From contig CABIXM010000034.1 in assembly GCA_902362725.1 (NCBI GenBank), forward strand, positions 1-23,560: 23,560 bases of DNA, written 5' to 3'. Of this stretch, positions 1 to 8,200 are shown one piece after another. The first letter of the stretch is position 1. Every line of letters starts with the position of its first letter. The notes beneath the pieces are model-generated. The model did not search any database, was not told the origin of the DNA, and saw only the letters and a program-made list of their open reading frames with translations. Both the position numbers and the translations under genes were made by a program. The stretch is from Clostridiaceae bacterium. Its GTDB lineage: Bacteria > Bacillota > Clostridia > Lachnospirales > Lachnospiraceae.

Positions 1-156
1 GTTTTTAGAGTCAACTCCCAAAACTCTAATCAATAGTTTACATGCAACAGCCAGAAATTTCGATACACCCTCTTATTGGACGCTTACGTTTTTTTCATGT
101 TATTTAAAGTGTGGCATAAAAACTAATTCGTCAAGACGCAAGATTTGACGTTTACT
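1..156. other. Non-coding flank beyond the array
   Basis: I see no credible coding region here. The only structure noted is a small 6-bp hairpin (CGTCAA at 129-134, TTGACG at 145-150). The stretch is AT-rich and lies beyond the leader-distal end of the CRISPR array, so it marks the edge of the locus. No insertion-sequence end or attachment site could be recognised. Confidence 0.4.
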
Positions 157-242
157 AAAAAACATCGATCATTTTGATATATACCCGCCTTACTGTTTAT
201 CCAGTAAAGAGGATACATATTATTGAGTGATCGATGTTTTTT
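157..242. terminator. Long inverted repeat at array end, probable array terminator
   Basis: Perfect 15-bp arms (157-171 and 228-242) flank a 56-nt interior that holds a second hairpin (TTACTG 190-195, CAGTAA 202-207). Each arm ends in a run of A or T, so transcription in either direction meets a stem followed by a T tract. On the minus strand, the direction of the array, it begins one base after the last, decayed repeat. The simplest reading is a bidirectional intrinsic terminator for the pre-crRNA. The large interior is unusual for a terminator, so a small palindromic mobile unit is an alternative. Confidence 0.5.
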
Positions 243-243
243 C

Positions 244-279
244 TTATTTTCTATTTCTTTACTTACAAGACTCTCAAAC
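244..279 (-). repeat. Degenerate terminal CRISPR repeat
   Basis: This is the last repeat of the array. Its 5' half in crRNA sense (GTTTGAGAGTCTTGTAAGT) is intact, while its 3' half has several substitutions and is AT-rich. Decay of the leader-distal repeat is usual and sets the polarity of the array. Confidence 0.9.
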
Positions 280-903
280 TCATAGGTAATATCTGAATAT
301 ATAATCTTCGTTTCGGTTACTTCTTTACTTACAAGACTCTCAAACTCTTTGGATTGATGTCTACATAGGTATTCTGTTTCGGTTACTTCTTCACTTACAA
401 GACTCTCAAACGCAAAAGCGATAACTTTTTGCATTACAACAGTTTCGGTTACTTCTTCACTTACAAGACTCTCAAACCCCGGCCTGTCCTATCGCCACAA
501 ATCCAATGTTTCGGTTATTTCTTCACTTACAAGACTCTCAAACTATCGCTCCTTCTGCCTTTGCTCCGTCATCGTTTCGGTTACTTCTTCACTTACAAGA
601 CTCTCAAACTTCTCGGCGTCCCAGTACCAATATCCGCCCGTTTCGGTTACTTCTTCACTTACAAGACTCTCAAACCAAAGGTGAAGCATCGTCTAAACGT
701 GGTAAGTTTCGGTTACTTCTTCACTTACAAGACTCTCAAACGGAGTTTCTGCGGGGGTATGAGAATAATTAGTTTCGGTTACTTCTTCACTTACAAGACT
801 CTCAAACTGCACATTCACAATATAGCACACGCATCGTGTTTCGGTTACTTCTTCACTTACAAGGCTCTCAAACAGAATCCTTCCGGACACCTCCCGCTCC
901 GGT

Positions 904-1101
904 GTTTCGGTTACTTCTTCACTTACAAGGCTCTCAAACGCGTAACCGTATCGTAGCACCTGCATATCCGTTTCGGTTACTTCTTCACTTGCAAGGCTCT
1001 CAAACGAAAGACCCAGAGCCGGAGCAACCCGAAACGTTTCGGTTACTTCTTCACTTACAAGGCTCTCAAACGCGTAACCGTATCGTAGCACCTGCATATC
1101 C
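904..1101 (-). repeat. Internal array duplication with identical spacers
   Basis: The spacers at 940-969 and 1072-1101 are identical over all 30 nt. One different spacer (1006-1035) lies between them, and the repeat at 970-1005 carries a private A-to-G change (CTTGCAAGG). The pattern fits misaligned recombination between repeats, or a second acquisition of the same protospacer. Confidence 0.9.
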
Positions 1102-2193
1102 GTTTCGGTTACTTCTTCACTTACAAGGCTCTCAAACTATTCGAGAGACCGATTCCATTATTTAAAAGTTTCGGTTACTTCTTCACTTACAAGGCTCTCA
1201 AACTTACGGCCTCCAAGCTGTCGTACGAAAACTGTTTCGGTTACTTCTTCACTTACAAGGCTCTCAAACCGTCGGGTCGTCGTTGTGCGACTTACTCCAG
1301 TTTCGGTTACTTCTTCACTTACAAGGCTCTCAAACAGTGCATCATTTTATAAAAGCGGAGAACAAGTTTCGGTTACTTCTTCACTTACAAGGCTCTCAAA
1401 CATTTACGGCAGATATAACCATATGCGCAAGGTTTCGGTTACTTCTTCACTTACAAGGCTCTCAAACGTTCTTCTTTTTTTCTAGGAAGTTTTACATGTT
1501 TCGGTTACTTCTTCACTTACAAGGCTCTCAAACCCAAAATCACATTCTCTAAAATATACTCCTGTTTCGGTTACTTCTTCACTTACAAGGCTCTCAAACT
1601 GTACTAGACGTTTTTTCTCCGGTGCAATAGTTTCGGTTACTTCTTCACTTACAAGGCTCTCAAACGAAAATGCGCAAAAGCCAATTACAGCAGGAGTTTC
1701 GGTTACTTCTTCACTTACAAGGCTCTCAAACATCTTCTTTTCTCCTCCGGCTTTTCACACCGTTTCGGTTACTTCTTCACTTACAAGGCTCTCAAACTGT
1801 TCCTACCATGCCTTTTCCCTCGTAGAGGTTTCGGTTACTTCTTCACTTACAAGGCTCTCAAACGCGTAATGTCTGCGGTACCAACTTTTTTCAGTTTCGG
1901 TTACTTCTTCACTTACAAGGCTCTCAAACTATTACGGCAGATATTCGCAGACGATCACAGTTTCGGTTACTTCTTCACTTACAAGGCTCTCAAACGTTAA
2001 GACCTGGGCAGGCAGCTCCACAAGCGTTTCGGTTACTTCTTCACTTACAAGGCTCTCAAACGGACAGATAGAAGTCGCTGCGGGACAGCTCGTTTCGGTT
2101 ACTTCTTCACTTACAAGGCTCTCAAACTGGTGCAGTGCTGGCCGGATATCTGGGCTGGTTTCGGTTACTTCTTCACTTACAAGGCTCTCAAAC

Positions 2194-2264
2194 CTCAAAG
2201 TTCATCTTTTTAAGATTCTCACCGAGTTTCACATACTGACATATGCTGCAAGTATATTCAAAGT
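2194..2264 (-). promoter_or_regulatory. CRISPR leader (proximal copy)
   Basis: This AT-rich stretch immediately precedes the first repeat on the minus strand and ends in CTTTGAG, resembling the ATTTGAG anchoring motif that directs spacer integration in type II-A systems. A diverged second copy lies at the end of csn2. Positions 2214-2248 match 3355-3389 at 32 of 35 bases, including CATATGTCA and CTCGGTGAGAATC. I could not define a convincing promoter for the array inside it. Confidence 0.75.
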
Positions 2265-2301
2265 AACAATTTCCTTCTGGGAAAAGCAAAATCGTTGCCT
2301 T

Positions 2302-2320
2302 ACTTACAAGACTCTCAAAC
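2302..2320 (-). repeat. Solitary half CRISPR repeat upstream of the leader
   Basis: In crRNA sense this reads GTTTGAGAGTCTTGTAAGT, identical to the first 19 nt of the older repeat variant found at 310-772. The rest of the repeat is replaced by unrelated sequence. It lies 34 bp after the stop codon of the DUF3791-like gene, on the same strand, and about 37 bp before the leader. The 19 nt retained are the part that pairs with the tracrRNA anti-repeat. It could be a relic of an older array end or a functional crRNA-like handle in the 3' part of the two-gene transcript. Confidence 0.85.
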
Positions 2321-2354
2321 ACCTCCCCTATATCGGTAAATGAGCTTATCTGTT

Positions 2355-2798
2355 TCAGGCACAAACTTTTCCTTCTTTGTAGCATTCCTTAATATAATCC
2401 CGTGATTGGTAATAAAAATCCGAATTATAATTTGAAATTGTTTCATCTATCCAGGATATATACACTTTTTTTATTTTTTCCACAATATCCCCTTCTGTCT
2501 CACTAAACGTATCCTCTATTAAACGTTCATAAACTTCACCAATCGTCCAATAATCTGGCACTTCATATTTACATGCAGCGACATTATCAAAGGAACCAAG
2601 AGGAATATTGCTATCATGGATAAATTCGTCTGCCACTTTTTCTATCGGTTCACAATGAAAAATATCTGCGTAATCATATATTCTTTTTATGGTTGCATTT
2701 CCAAGGGAACTTACAACTTCTGAACGACGCAGCTTCTGCTTTCTTCCAATAAATTCTATCAAACTACACGTGTAAAATAAAGCACTGTCATTCTTCAT
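2355..2798 (-). CDS. DUF3791-like protein, probable partner of the DUF3990 protein
   Basis: A 147-residue soluble protein, rich in acidic and aromatic residues, with no signal peptide or membrane segment. The first ~60 residues (FYTCSLIEFIGRK, then RIYDYADIFHCEPIEKVADEFI) resemble the small DUF3791-type proteins often found beside DUF3990 genes in Firmicutes. The remainder (GSFDNVAACKYEVPDYWTIG onward) looks like a family-specific extension. The start overlaps the end of the upstream DUF3990 gene by 11 bp, so the two are translationally coupled. By context it may be an antitoxin or accessory protein, but no neutralising activity can be read from the sequence. The family call is from memory of such pairs and is moderate. 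Confidence 0.65.
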   Translation of the reverse strand: MKNDSALFYTCSLIEFIGRKQKLRRSEVVSSLGNATIKRIYDYADIFHCEPIEKVADEFIHDSNIPLGSFDNVAACKYEVPDYWTIGEVYERLIEDTFSETEGDIVEKIKKVYISWIDETISNYNSDFYYQSRDYIKECYKEGKVCA

Positions 2799-3264
2799 TT
2801 TTCACTTCACTTCCTCTCAAAAACTTTAGCGTTTCCAATGCTCTTGCTGTATGAAAACTAATCTGATGCGTGGGCTTCTTAAATTTGGCTAAAGCCCAAA
2901 ATGCTTCTCTACTGATTTTTCCATCCACAAAGTTTTGAACATAATTGAAAATCGTATCATCTGCCATCGGACCTTCTACAATGTCGTAATCATGCGATTT
3001 TCCCGTCCTGCACGCTACAATAAAATCCAACCATTCTTCTGTCATTTCTGAAAATATTTTTACTTTCAAACTATCATCTGGTGTGTATTCATACTCATTT
3101 AAATATCCAACGCCATTGTACCGCGTAGCCCACCGTATAGCCTGGGCCGGATAAATGGTACAATAAAATCCATAATAAAAATCTTTATGATATCTTGGAA
3201 TCCGAATCTCCGGAAATTCCACTATTTCCTGGCTTCCATGATATAAAATTCTACCTTTTAACAT
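2788..3264 (-). CDS. DUF3990 family protein, candidate ADP-ribosyltransferase-type toxin
   Basis: A 158-residue protein with typical DUF3990 features: N-terminal ILYHGSQEIVEFPEI, then DFYYGFYCT with a PAQAIRWA helix, a central EEWLDFIVACR block, DYDIVEGPMADDT, and C-terminal HQISFHTARALETLKF. The YHGS motif followed by an aromatic strand recalls ADP-ribosyltransferase folds of the H-Y-E class, so an NAD-dependent toxin role is inferred, not shown. The ATG is preceded by GGAGAGTGAA as ribosome binding site. It is the first gene of a two-gene unit inserted between csn2 and the leader, which is not part of the normal cas9-cas1-cas2-csn2 set. Its 5' region carries a reverse fragment of the tracrRNA. 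Confidence 0.75.
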   Translation of the reverse strand: MLKGRILYHGSQEIVEFPEIRIPRYHKDFYYGFYCTIYPAQAIRWATRYNGVGYLNEYEYTPDDSLKVKIFSEMTEEWLDFIVACRTGKSHDYDIVEGPMADDTIFNYVQNFVDGKISREAFWALAKFKKPTHQISFHTARALETLKFLRGSEVKNEE

Positions 3265-3305
3265 TTCACTCTCCGCTCATCTATTCTTTCCATAATCAAG
3301 CATCT

Positions 3306-3343
3306 ACTTACAAGACGAGTAAAATGGTTTATCTACATCCTCT
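3306..3343 (+). other. Truncated tracrRNA-like element (solo anti-repeat)
   Basis: Plus-strand 3306-3320 is identical to the first 15 nt of the tracrRNA at 9360-9374 (ACTTACAAGACGAGT). After a 3-nt shorter spacer, GGTTTATC at 3326-3333 matches tracrRNA 9383-9390, the start of its nexus. The later hairpins are absent and no plus-strand promoter like that of the tracrRNA is visible, so it is unlikely to be a working tracrRNA. Read on the minus strand it is the antisense of the tracrRNA 5' end, ending about 41 nt before the DUF3990 start codon. It directly follows the second leader copy, where the first repeat would be expected. Confidence 0.85.
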
Positions 3344-3404
3344 CAAATCTTTTTGATTCTCACCGAGTTTTACACATTGACATATGCTGTAGACTTATTC
3401 AAGA
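3343..3404 (-). repeat. Second, diverged copy of the CRISPR leader
   Basis: Homologous to the leader at 2194-2264 (32 of 35 bases identical between 3355-3389 and 2214-2248). It begins within the last csn2 codons and ends in GATTTGAGAG, which contains the exact ATTTGAG anchoring motif and also resembles a repeat start. The proximal leader carries a remnant of the same csn2-end sequence (TTTGAATA), so a segment spanning the csn2 end and the leader was duplicated, with the DUF3990/DUF3791 module now in between. Confidence 0.8.
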
Positions 3405-4069
3405 TCGATTATACACCAATCCCTGTCCATAATACAAATTCTTTCTCCATCTACTTTCTCTCTCTGTACATTTTCCAATAAAATCAATGCTATTTTTTCA
3501 TAAAATACCGTCTCATAGAGCTGACGCAATTCCACTTCTGACAGATAACTCTTCAAATTAACGCAAACGATAACTTCTACCCTGCATAACTGATGCAGCA
3601 ATCTAAAATACTCTACCAGTTTTTCCAGCATTGTAATGCTTTCCGTCTCCAGCCTGACATTATAAGTTTTCATCAGTCCCAGCACATTTTGTTCCAAATC
3701 AAATATCACTGGATATGTAACTTTTCCTGCTATTTCTTCCAGATAAGAAATTAATCGGCTGTGAATTTCCGCTGTTTCCAGAACCAGTTGTTCCTGTACC
3801 TGACTCTCAATTTCCTGATATAGCTTTTGCACAATCCGTTTTTCATTTACATCAATAGCAAACGGATTCACCACAAGCTCCAGGAATTTTCCCATATTCA
3901 GCAATTTGTCTGCTTCCGAAAGCAGGAACTTTCCCTCTCCTCCCTGTCTGGACAGATAAAGCTCCTGTATCAGTTCCGAAAGCTTCTCCGGTGATTCTAC
4001 CACCAGCACTGAAATCTGATTTTCCTTCAATTCTATTTCTATCCCATATTCCGCATGTACCAGCTTCAC
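3395..4069 (-). CDS. csn2: Type II-A CRISPR adaptation protein Csn2
   Basis: A 224-residue protein at the fourth cas position, close to the ~220 residues usual for Csn2. It starts [14 protein letters not shown] and continues with a charged, helix-rich body. Csn2 forms a ring-shaped tetramer that binds DNA ends and works with Cas1, Cas2 and Cas9 in spacer acquisition. Its presence assigns the locus to subtype II-A. The start overlaps the cas2 stop by 4 bp (ATGA). No internal stop or frameshift is seen. Identification rests on position, length and general resemblance, since Csn2 sequences diverge strongly. Confidence 0.9.
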   Translation of the reverse strand: MKLVHAEYGIEIELKENQISVLVVESPEKLSELIQELYLSRQGGEGKFLLSEADKLLNMGKFLELVVNPFAIDVNEKRIVQKLYQEIESQVQEQLVLETAEIHSRLISYLEEIAGKVTYPVIFDLEQNVLGLMKTYNVRLETESITMLEKLVEYFRLLHQLCRVEVIVCVNLKSYLSEVELRQLYETVFYEKIALILLENVQREKVDGERICIMDRDWCIIDLE

Positions 4070-4386
4070 AGAATCACCAGCCTCTCATCTGTATTCAATA
4101 CCTCAGATTTACATTCGCCTACCAGATATTCCATTTTTGCGTACTGTTTTTCCGTGACCTTTAAAACCTGTACTAAACCAGATGCAGGCTTATTTTTTCG
4201 TATACTTTCTATTATTCCATCACCGACTGTTGCATTCTGCGCAAGCTTACAATAGACGGACTCCTGCAACATCAAAAATCCATTTTTAATCAGATATTTC
4301 CGAAAGGTACGGTAAATTCGGCGTTCGCTCTCCGTTGTCACCGGCAAATCAAAAAAGACCAGAATTCTCATATATCTATAGCTCAT
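4066..4386 (-). CDS. cas2: CRISPR-associated protein Cas2
   Basis: A 106-residue protein of normal Cas2 length. It begins [15 protein letters not shown], the N-terminal pattern known from the S. pyogenes type II-A Cas2, with the conserved Asp at residue 13 after a hydrophobic strand. It ends ERLVIL. Cas2 dimerises between two Cas1 dimers in the integrase that inserts new spacers. The chosen ATG overlaps the cas1 end by 11 bp; the internal Met6 is an alternative, but the conserved MSYRY favours the first. It overlaps csn2 by 4 bp. Confidence 0.97.
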   Translation of the reverse strand: MSYRYMRILVFFDLPVTTESERRIYRTFRKYLIKNGFLMLQESVYCKLAQNATVGDGIIESIRKNKPASGLVQVLKVTEKQYAKMEYLVGECKSEVLNTDERLVIL

Positions 4387-5248
4387 ATTGATAAAATTTA
4401 ACTAATGAAACATCATTGGCACTTAGGGCGTCAAACACACTTTTACAATAAATTTTTATAGCGTTGTTCACATACTCTTTTCTACCTCCTATCAAAACCT
4501 CCTGTTGAAGAATTTGCAACATCACACGTTTTTCCTCTGGCTCAAATTTTTCAGGCAAATATTTTTTCGCCTGTCTGTCAACCAGAATCCGAAATGGTTC
4601 CATCAAATCCGAACCCAGATTGAACGGATTAAACATATTATTATGAAATAGACCAAGCTGTGTCAGATATCCATTCATAACAATCTCCCGATTGAACATA
4701 GACAGAACAACTCCATATCCATAATTTAACGCTGCGTTGATACTATTTTCCTGTGTCCTTGTAAAACTCATGCCAAACAACGCATTAAAGTAAACCTTAG
4801 CTGCATGTCCTTCCCGATTGGTTGCGTCCCCATACTCCATTTCACCGATATACTGTTCCAGCAAATTTGCCTCATCACGTCCGTATTCCCGTAACACTGC
4901 GGCTTGCTTCCGTATTTTTTCTGTCACAATCTCTGTCCAAATCACCGCCTTTTTCTGCTCGCTCCATTGGATTTGATCCCGCACTTTCGCACTGGTATCA
5001 TGACTTCCATAATAGGACACCAGTTCTGAGGACGGATTTCTTTTTTCATCGCAGAAAATAACTTTAATTTTCTTTTTCGTCAGTTCGTTTAAAAGAGCCG
5101 CTGTCAAAGAAACCGCCGTAGACTCTATCATGAGCAGGGATATCTCGCTGATATGTACTTTTACCGTGGTGTCTTTTCTCACAACTAGATATCCCAACTG
5201 ATAATCCAGCTTTGCACTGCTTGACACGACTACTGTGCGCCAACTCAT
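4376..5248 (-). CDS. cas1: CRISPR-associated integrase Cas1
   Basis: A 290-residue type II Cas1. The metal ligands of the active site are visible: E146 (in [11 protein letters not shown]), H202 (GLFHNN) and E217 (DLMEPFR). The N-terminal beta domain begins [20 protein letters not shown], typical of type II. Cas1 catalyses the two transesterifications that insert a spacer at the leader-repeat junction. The ATG overlaps the cas9 stop codon (ATGA at 5245-5248), so translation is coupled to cas9. No missing residue was noticed, so adaptation is likely functional, consistent with a leader-proximal set of uniform repeats. Confidence 0.98.
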   Translation of the reverse strand: MSWRTVVVSSSAKLDYQLGYLVVRKDTTVKVHISEISLLMIESTAVSLTAALLNELTKKKIKVIFCDEKRNPSSELVSYYGSHDTSAKVRDQIQWSEQKKAVIWTEIVTEKIRKQAAVLREYGRDEANLLEQYIGEMEYGDATNREGHAAKVYFNALFGMSFTRTQENSINAALNYGYGVVLSMFNREIVMNGYLTQLGLFHNNMFNPFNLGSDLMEPFRILVDRQAKKYLPEKFEPEEKRVMLQILQQEVLIGGRKEYVNNAIKIYCKSVFDALSANDVSLVKFYQYEL

Positions 5249-8200
5249 ACCGTCAGCAGGTTGACCTGCTTTTCGTAAATGCCTGTCACAGACTGATGAA
5301 TCAGATAAAACTCTTTTACCTCCGTAATATTTTTACTTATGAGCATTTTGCCAGTATGTGCTGACTCCCCAATTAATTCCAAATTTGCTTCTACAGGTCC
5401 TATTTTCGTAAGGTTTAATAATGACAATAATACTTTTTTCTGTTCTTCCAATGTCAGCATCCTAAACGTTTCCTGTCTTATATGCAATTTCTCACCCATC
5501 GGATTCGGCCGTTTCCGATAAATTCCATTTATATGCTTTTCTTTCAAAATCTCATATAATTCTTCATTTTTCTCTTTTGTTATAGACTCATCACATCCTT
5601 CTTTTTCCAGTTTTTTGCTATAATTGATCCATTCCTGTTTTAAACACAGTTCTACCGCATTACGCATAATAAAGCGATTCCCCGTTTTTCCCGAAAGATG
5701 CATATAAAATCCATCCTTTTTCACCAGCGACTGAATCAAAATTTTTCTTACCCGAATGTCCGGATTCACCAATCCCAGAGCCTCCCTACAATAGATTTCC
5801 AATTGTCCCGATTCTTTTTCTATCCGTTCCTTCCAGAGAATCGGTACACTTTCTATCGTCCGCACCCGTTTTTTCTTCATATCATGCTCTACCAGAATAA
5901 AATATGCCGTTGTTACGCTGGTAAATCCACCATACTTTGTTACATCCTGCAATCTGCTATCGGAACTTTTCAGCGGCACATACCCCTCACCCGCCGCTTC
6001 TTTTGCACTGTATAAGGTTTGATTTGCCAGTCCTCCTCTTCCTTCAAAACTTAGCCTGGTTAAAAGCGGCGTATTCTTTGCCATCACTCTTTTCACGGTT
6101 TCTAATGTCATTTTTTCGCCTTTTTCCGGTTTCACGATCCATGCATTTTCCTGTCCACGTATCACATTTTTGCGAAAAACACCGTCCAGGTTATACCCCT
6201 CCCCACTTCTGACAAAATTCAATGGATTGTTTGTAAACTTCACATAATACACATTTCCTACCACAATATTTAAATACGCATCCTGGGCGTGATGAAAATC
6301 ATTTACACTTCTTGCTTTCAACAGTTCATTCGTATTTCGAAAATCAGAAACATTTCGTGCCTTTGCGTAAACAATGGTGGTTGTTTCCGGTAGTACCTCT
6401 TTCAATATTGAAGCTACACCTTTTGTTCCCTGACTGGTTTCCACCAGTTGTCTCGCGATAAACCCAGCTTTCTGTTCATCACTAAAAGGCGCCCGGCCAG
6501 TCAGGCGTTTATATTTTTCGTCATTAATTAATTTTTCCCTATGTAATTCTTTCCACCAAGACAGACGCCCCGTGTAAATGTCATCTCCTAACGGATATTG
6601 ATCGCTTTTATGGGCGTTCTTTTCTTTTTCCACTAAGACCAGGTTATTATCCAGATTATCATCTTTTACAAAATGTCTGGGATAAATATGATCAATATCA
6701 TATTTTGTGGTAAACAATTCTTCCAAATCGATGGGATTTCCTGTGTACATACACCGGCCGCGCTGTGTCAGATACAGATACATCTTTTTACTCCGTATCC
6801 TGCCATCCTTCTCTGCATCCTCGATTTCCGCTTTCCAATTATGTTCCTCATCCTTAATATTCTTATACAGTTCCTGAAACTTCTTTCCTCTGGAATCCTT
6901 CATTTCCCGCCGTTCGTCATGCTCCCTGGTCATCTCGACAAAGACACGTTTGGGCGGCTCACCCATTACTTTTTCTACCTCTTTTAAAATGAGAAGTGTC
7001 TGCCAAATCATCCGTTTCACCGGAGCAGAGAAATAATAGCCTTCCAGATCTTCCGGGCAAATTTCAGTCAAAGTTTTTGTCAGTTTCTCCTGTTGTTCCT
7101 CCAATTCTGCTCTATAAGTATAACTACTGTCTTTCAACAGTTCCATCAGATTGTCATCTGATTCCCATAACATGCGAATCAGAGACATAACTTCCCCTGT
7201 ATTTCGATCGCAACCATTTAATTCCAGAAACTTTTTTGACAGGTTTCCCCAGTCTTTTAATTTGAATCCAAGAATTCTCTTTATCTGTTCCCTGGTGAGG
7301 ACATCTCCATATTTTTCTTCTAACTGCTCTTTCAAAAACTTCTTTGCATCCCCATAAATGGTACACCAGAAAATAATCTGCTCCACCATCCTTTTGCAGG
7401 AATCTTCCTGTATTTTTTCACCCAAAATGCTTTTAAATTTGCCATAAGAAGCTAACGAACTGTTAAACGTATCCATCATTCCTGTAAGTTCGTCTTCTTC
7501 TCCTTCCTGTAAAATTCCAACTCCCTTCAGATAATTTACAATCTGTTTTCTGGTCACCCGTTTTCCCCGTTCAAACAGGTCTTTATAAATGTCCTGTTTC
7601 ACAGTTATCGGTAGTTTTACCCCTCTGATTCGCAGATTATTCAGTTCGTTCAGGACACAAAAGCTTTCATACTCCAAAGACGCTTTCGGAAGCACCATTT
7701 CATCGCTCAGATAAGTACAGCGGCGTACCATACGGGAAATAAATGTCTCAGAAGTTGCTTTCATGTCAATCTTTTCTTCTATATTCCAAGGCAGAACCTG
7801 GCCCTGTTCTTTCCGCACAACCCAGCCGTTCCCACCATTCTTTCCACTTTTTTCGGAAGTGGGCCCTATATAATAAGGAATCTGAAATGCGAATAATTTT
7901 AAAATGCGTTCCGCTACCGTATATCCGGATTCATCTTTTTCCCGTAAAAAATGCAAATACTGCTCCGCATTTTCCAGAATTTTTTTCATTTCCTTGTAAT
8001 GGATCTGATTGGGAATGACGCCGTTATCTGAAACAAGCTGCTTTGGCAAAAACTGTTCTTTTTCTATTTCTTCTAAAATGTATTTACAGTCTGCGTCTTC
8101 CTGCGGATAGTTTTTCAGCATTTTTTTAAGCACGGTGTACAAATCATCCCGACTCCGTCCATCCATATTCCGGCGTATCTTTTCGCCCGAATTCACAGAA

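Larger units (their letters stand above)
244..2193 (-). CRISPR. Type II-A CRISPR array, 30 repeats and 29 spacers
   Basis: A 36-bp repeat recurs at an exact 66-bp period from 244 to 2158 (starts 244, 310, 376 and so on), so every spacer is 30 nt. In crRNA sense (minus strand) the repeat begins GTTTGAGAGCCTTGTAAGT and ends GTAACCGAAAC. Direction is supported by three observations. The repeat 5' half pairs with the tracrRNA upstream of cas9. The decayed repeat is at 244-279, so that end is old. The end at 2193 abuts a leader ending in TTTGAG, close to the leader-anchoring motif known from Streptococcus pyogenes. The nine leader-distal repeats (244-772) read GACTCT on the plus strand; the 21 from 838 on read GGCTCT. 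Private variants occur at 310, 508 and 970. Two spacers are identical (940-969 and 1072-1101). Confidence 0.98.

Noticed and set aside
429..1733. Several open frames with a repeated FESLVSEEVTET or GYFFTYKTLK or FRLLLHLQ motif
   Set aside because: They are translations of the 66-bp CRISPR units. Since 66 is divisible by three the frame stays open; they are not repeat proteins.
2321..2340. Possible match of the half-repeat guide sequence to the cas9 upstream region (shared ATAGGGG)
   Set aside because: Only 7 bases agree, they are part of a ribosome-binding-like purine stretch, and the seed is not continuous. Too weak to claim cas9 autoregulation.
2188..2385. 65-codon minus-strand frame across half repeat and leader
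   Set aside because: It overlaps the end of the DUF3791-like gene, the half repeat and the leader, has no good ribosome site and no recognisable protein content.
3306..3343. A second functional tracrRNA
   Set aside because: It lacks the downstream hairpins, terminator and a plus-strand promoter; only the anti-repeat and nexus start are present.
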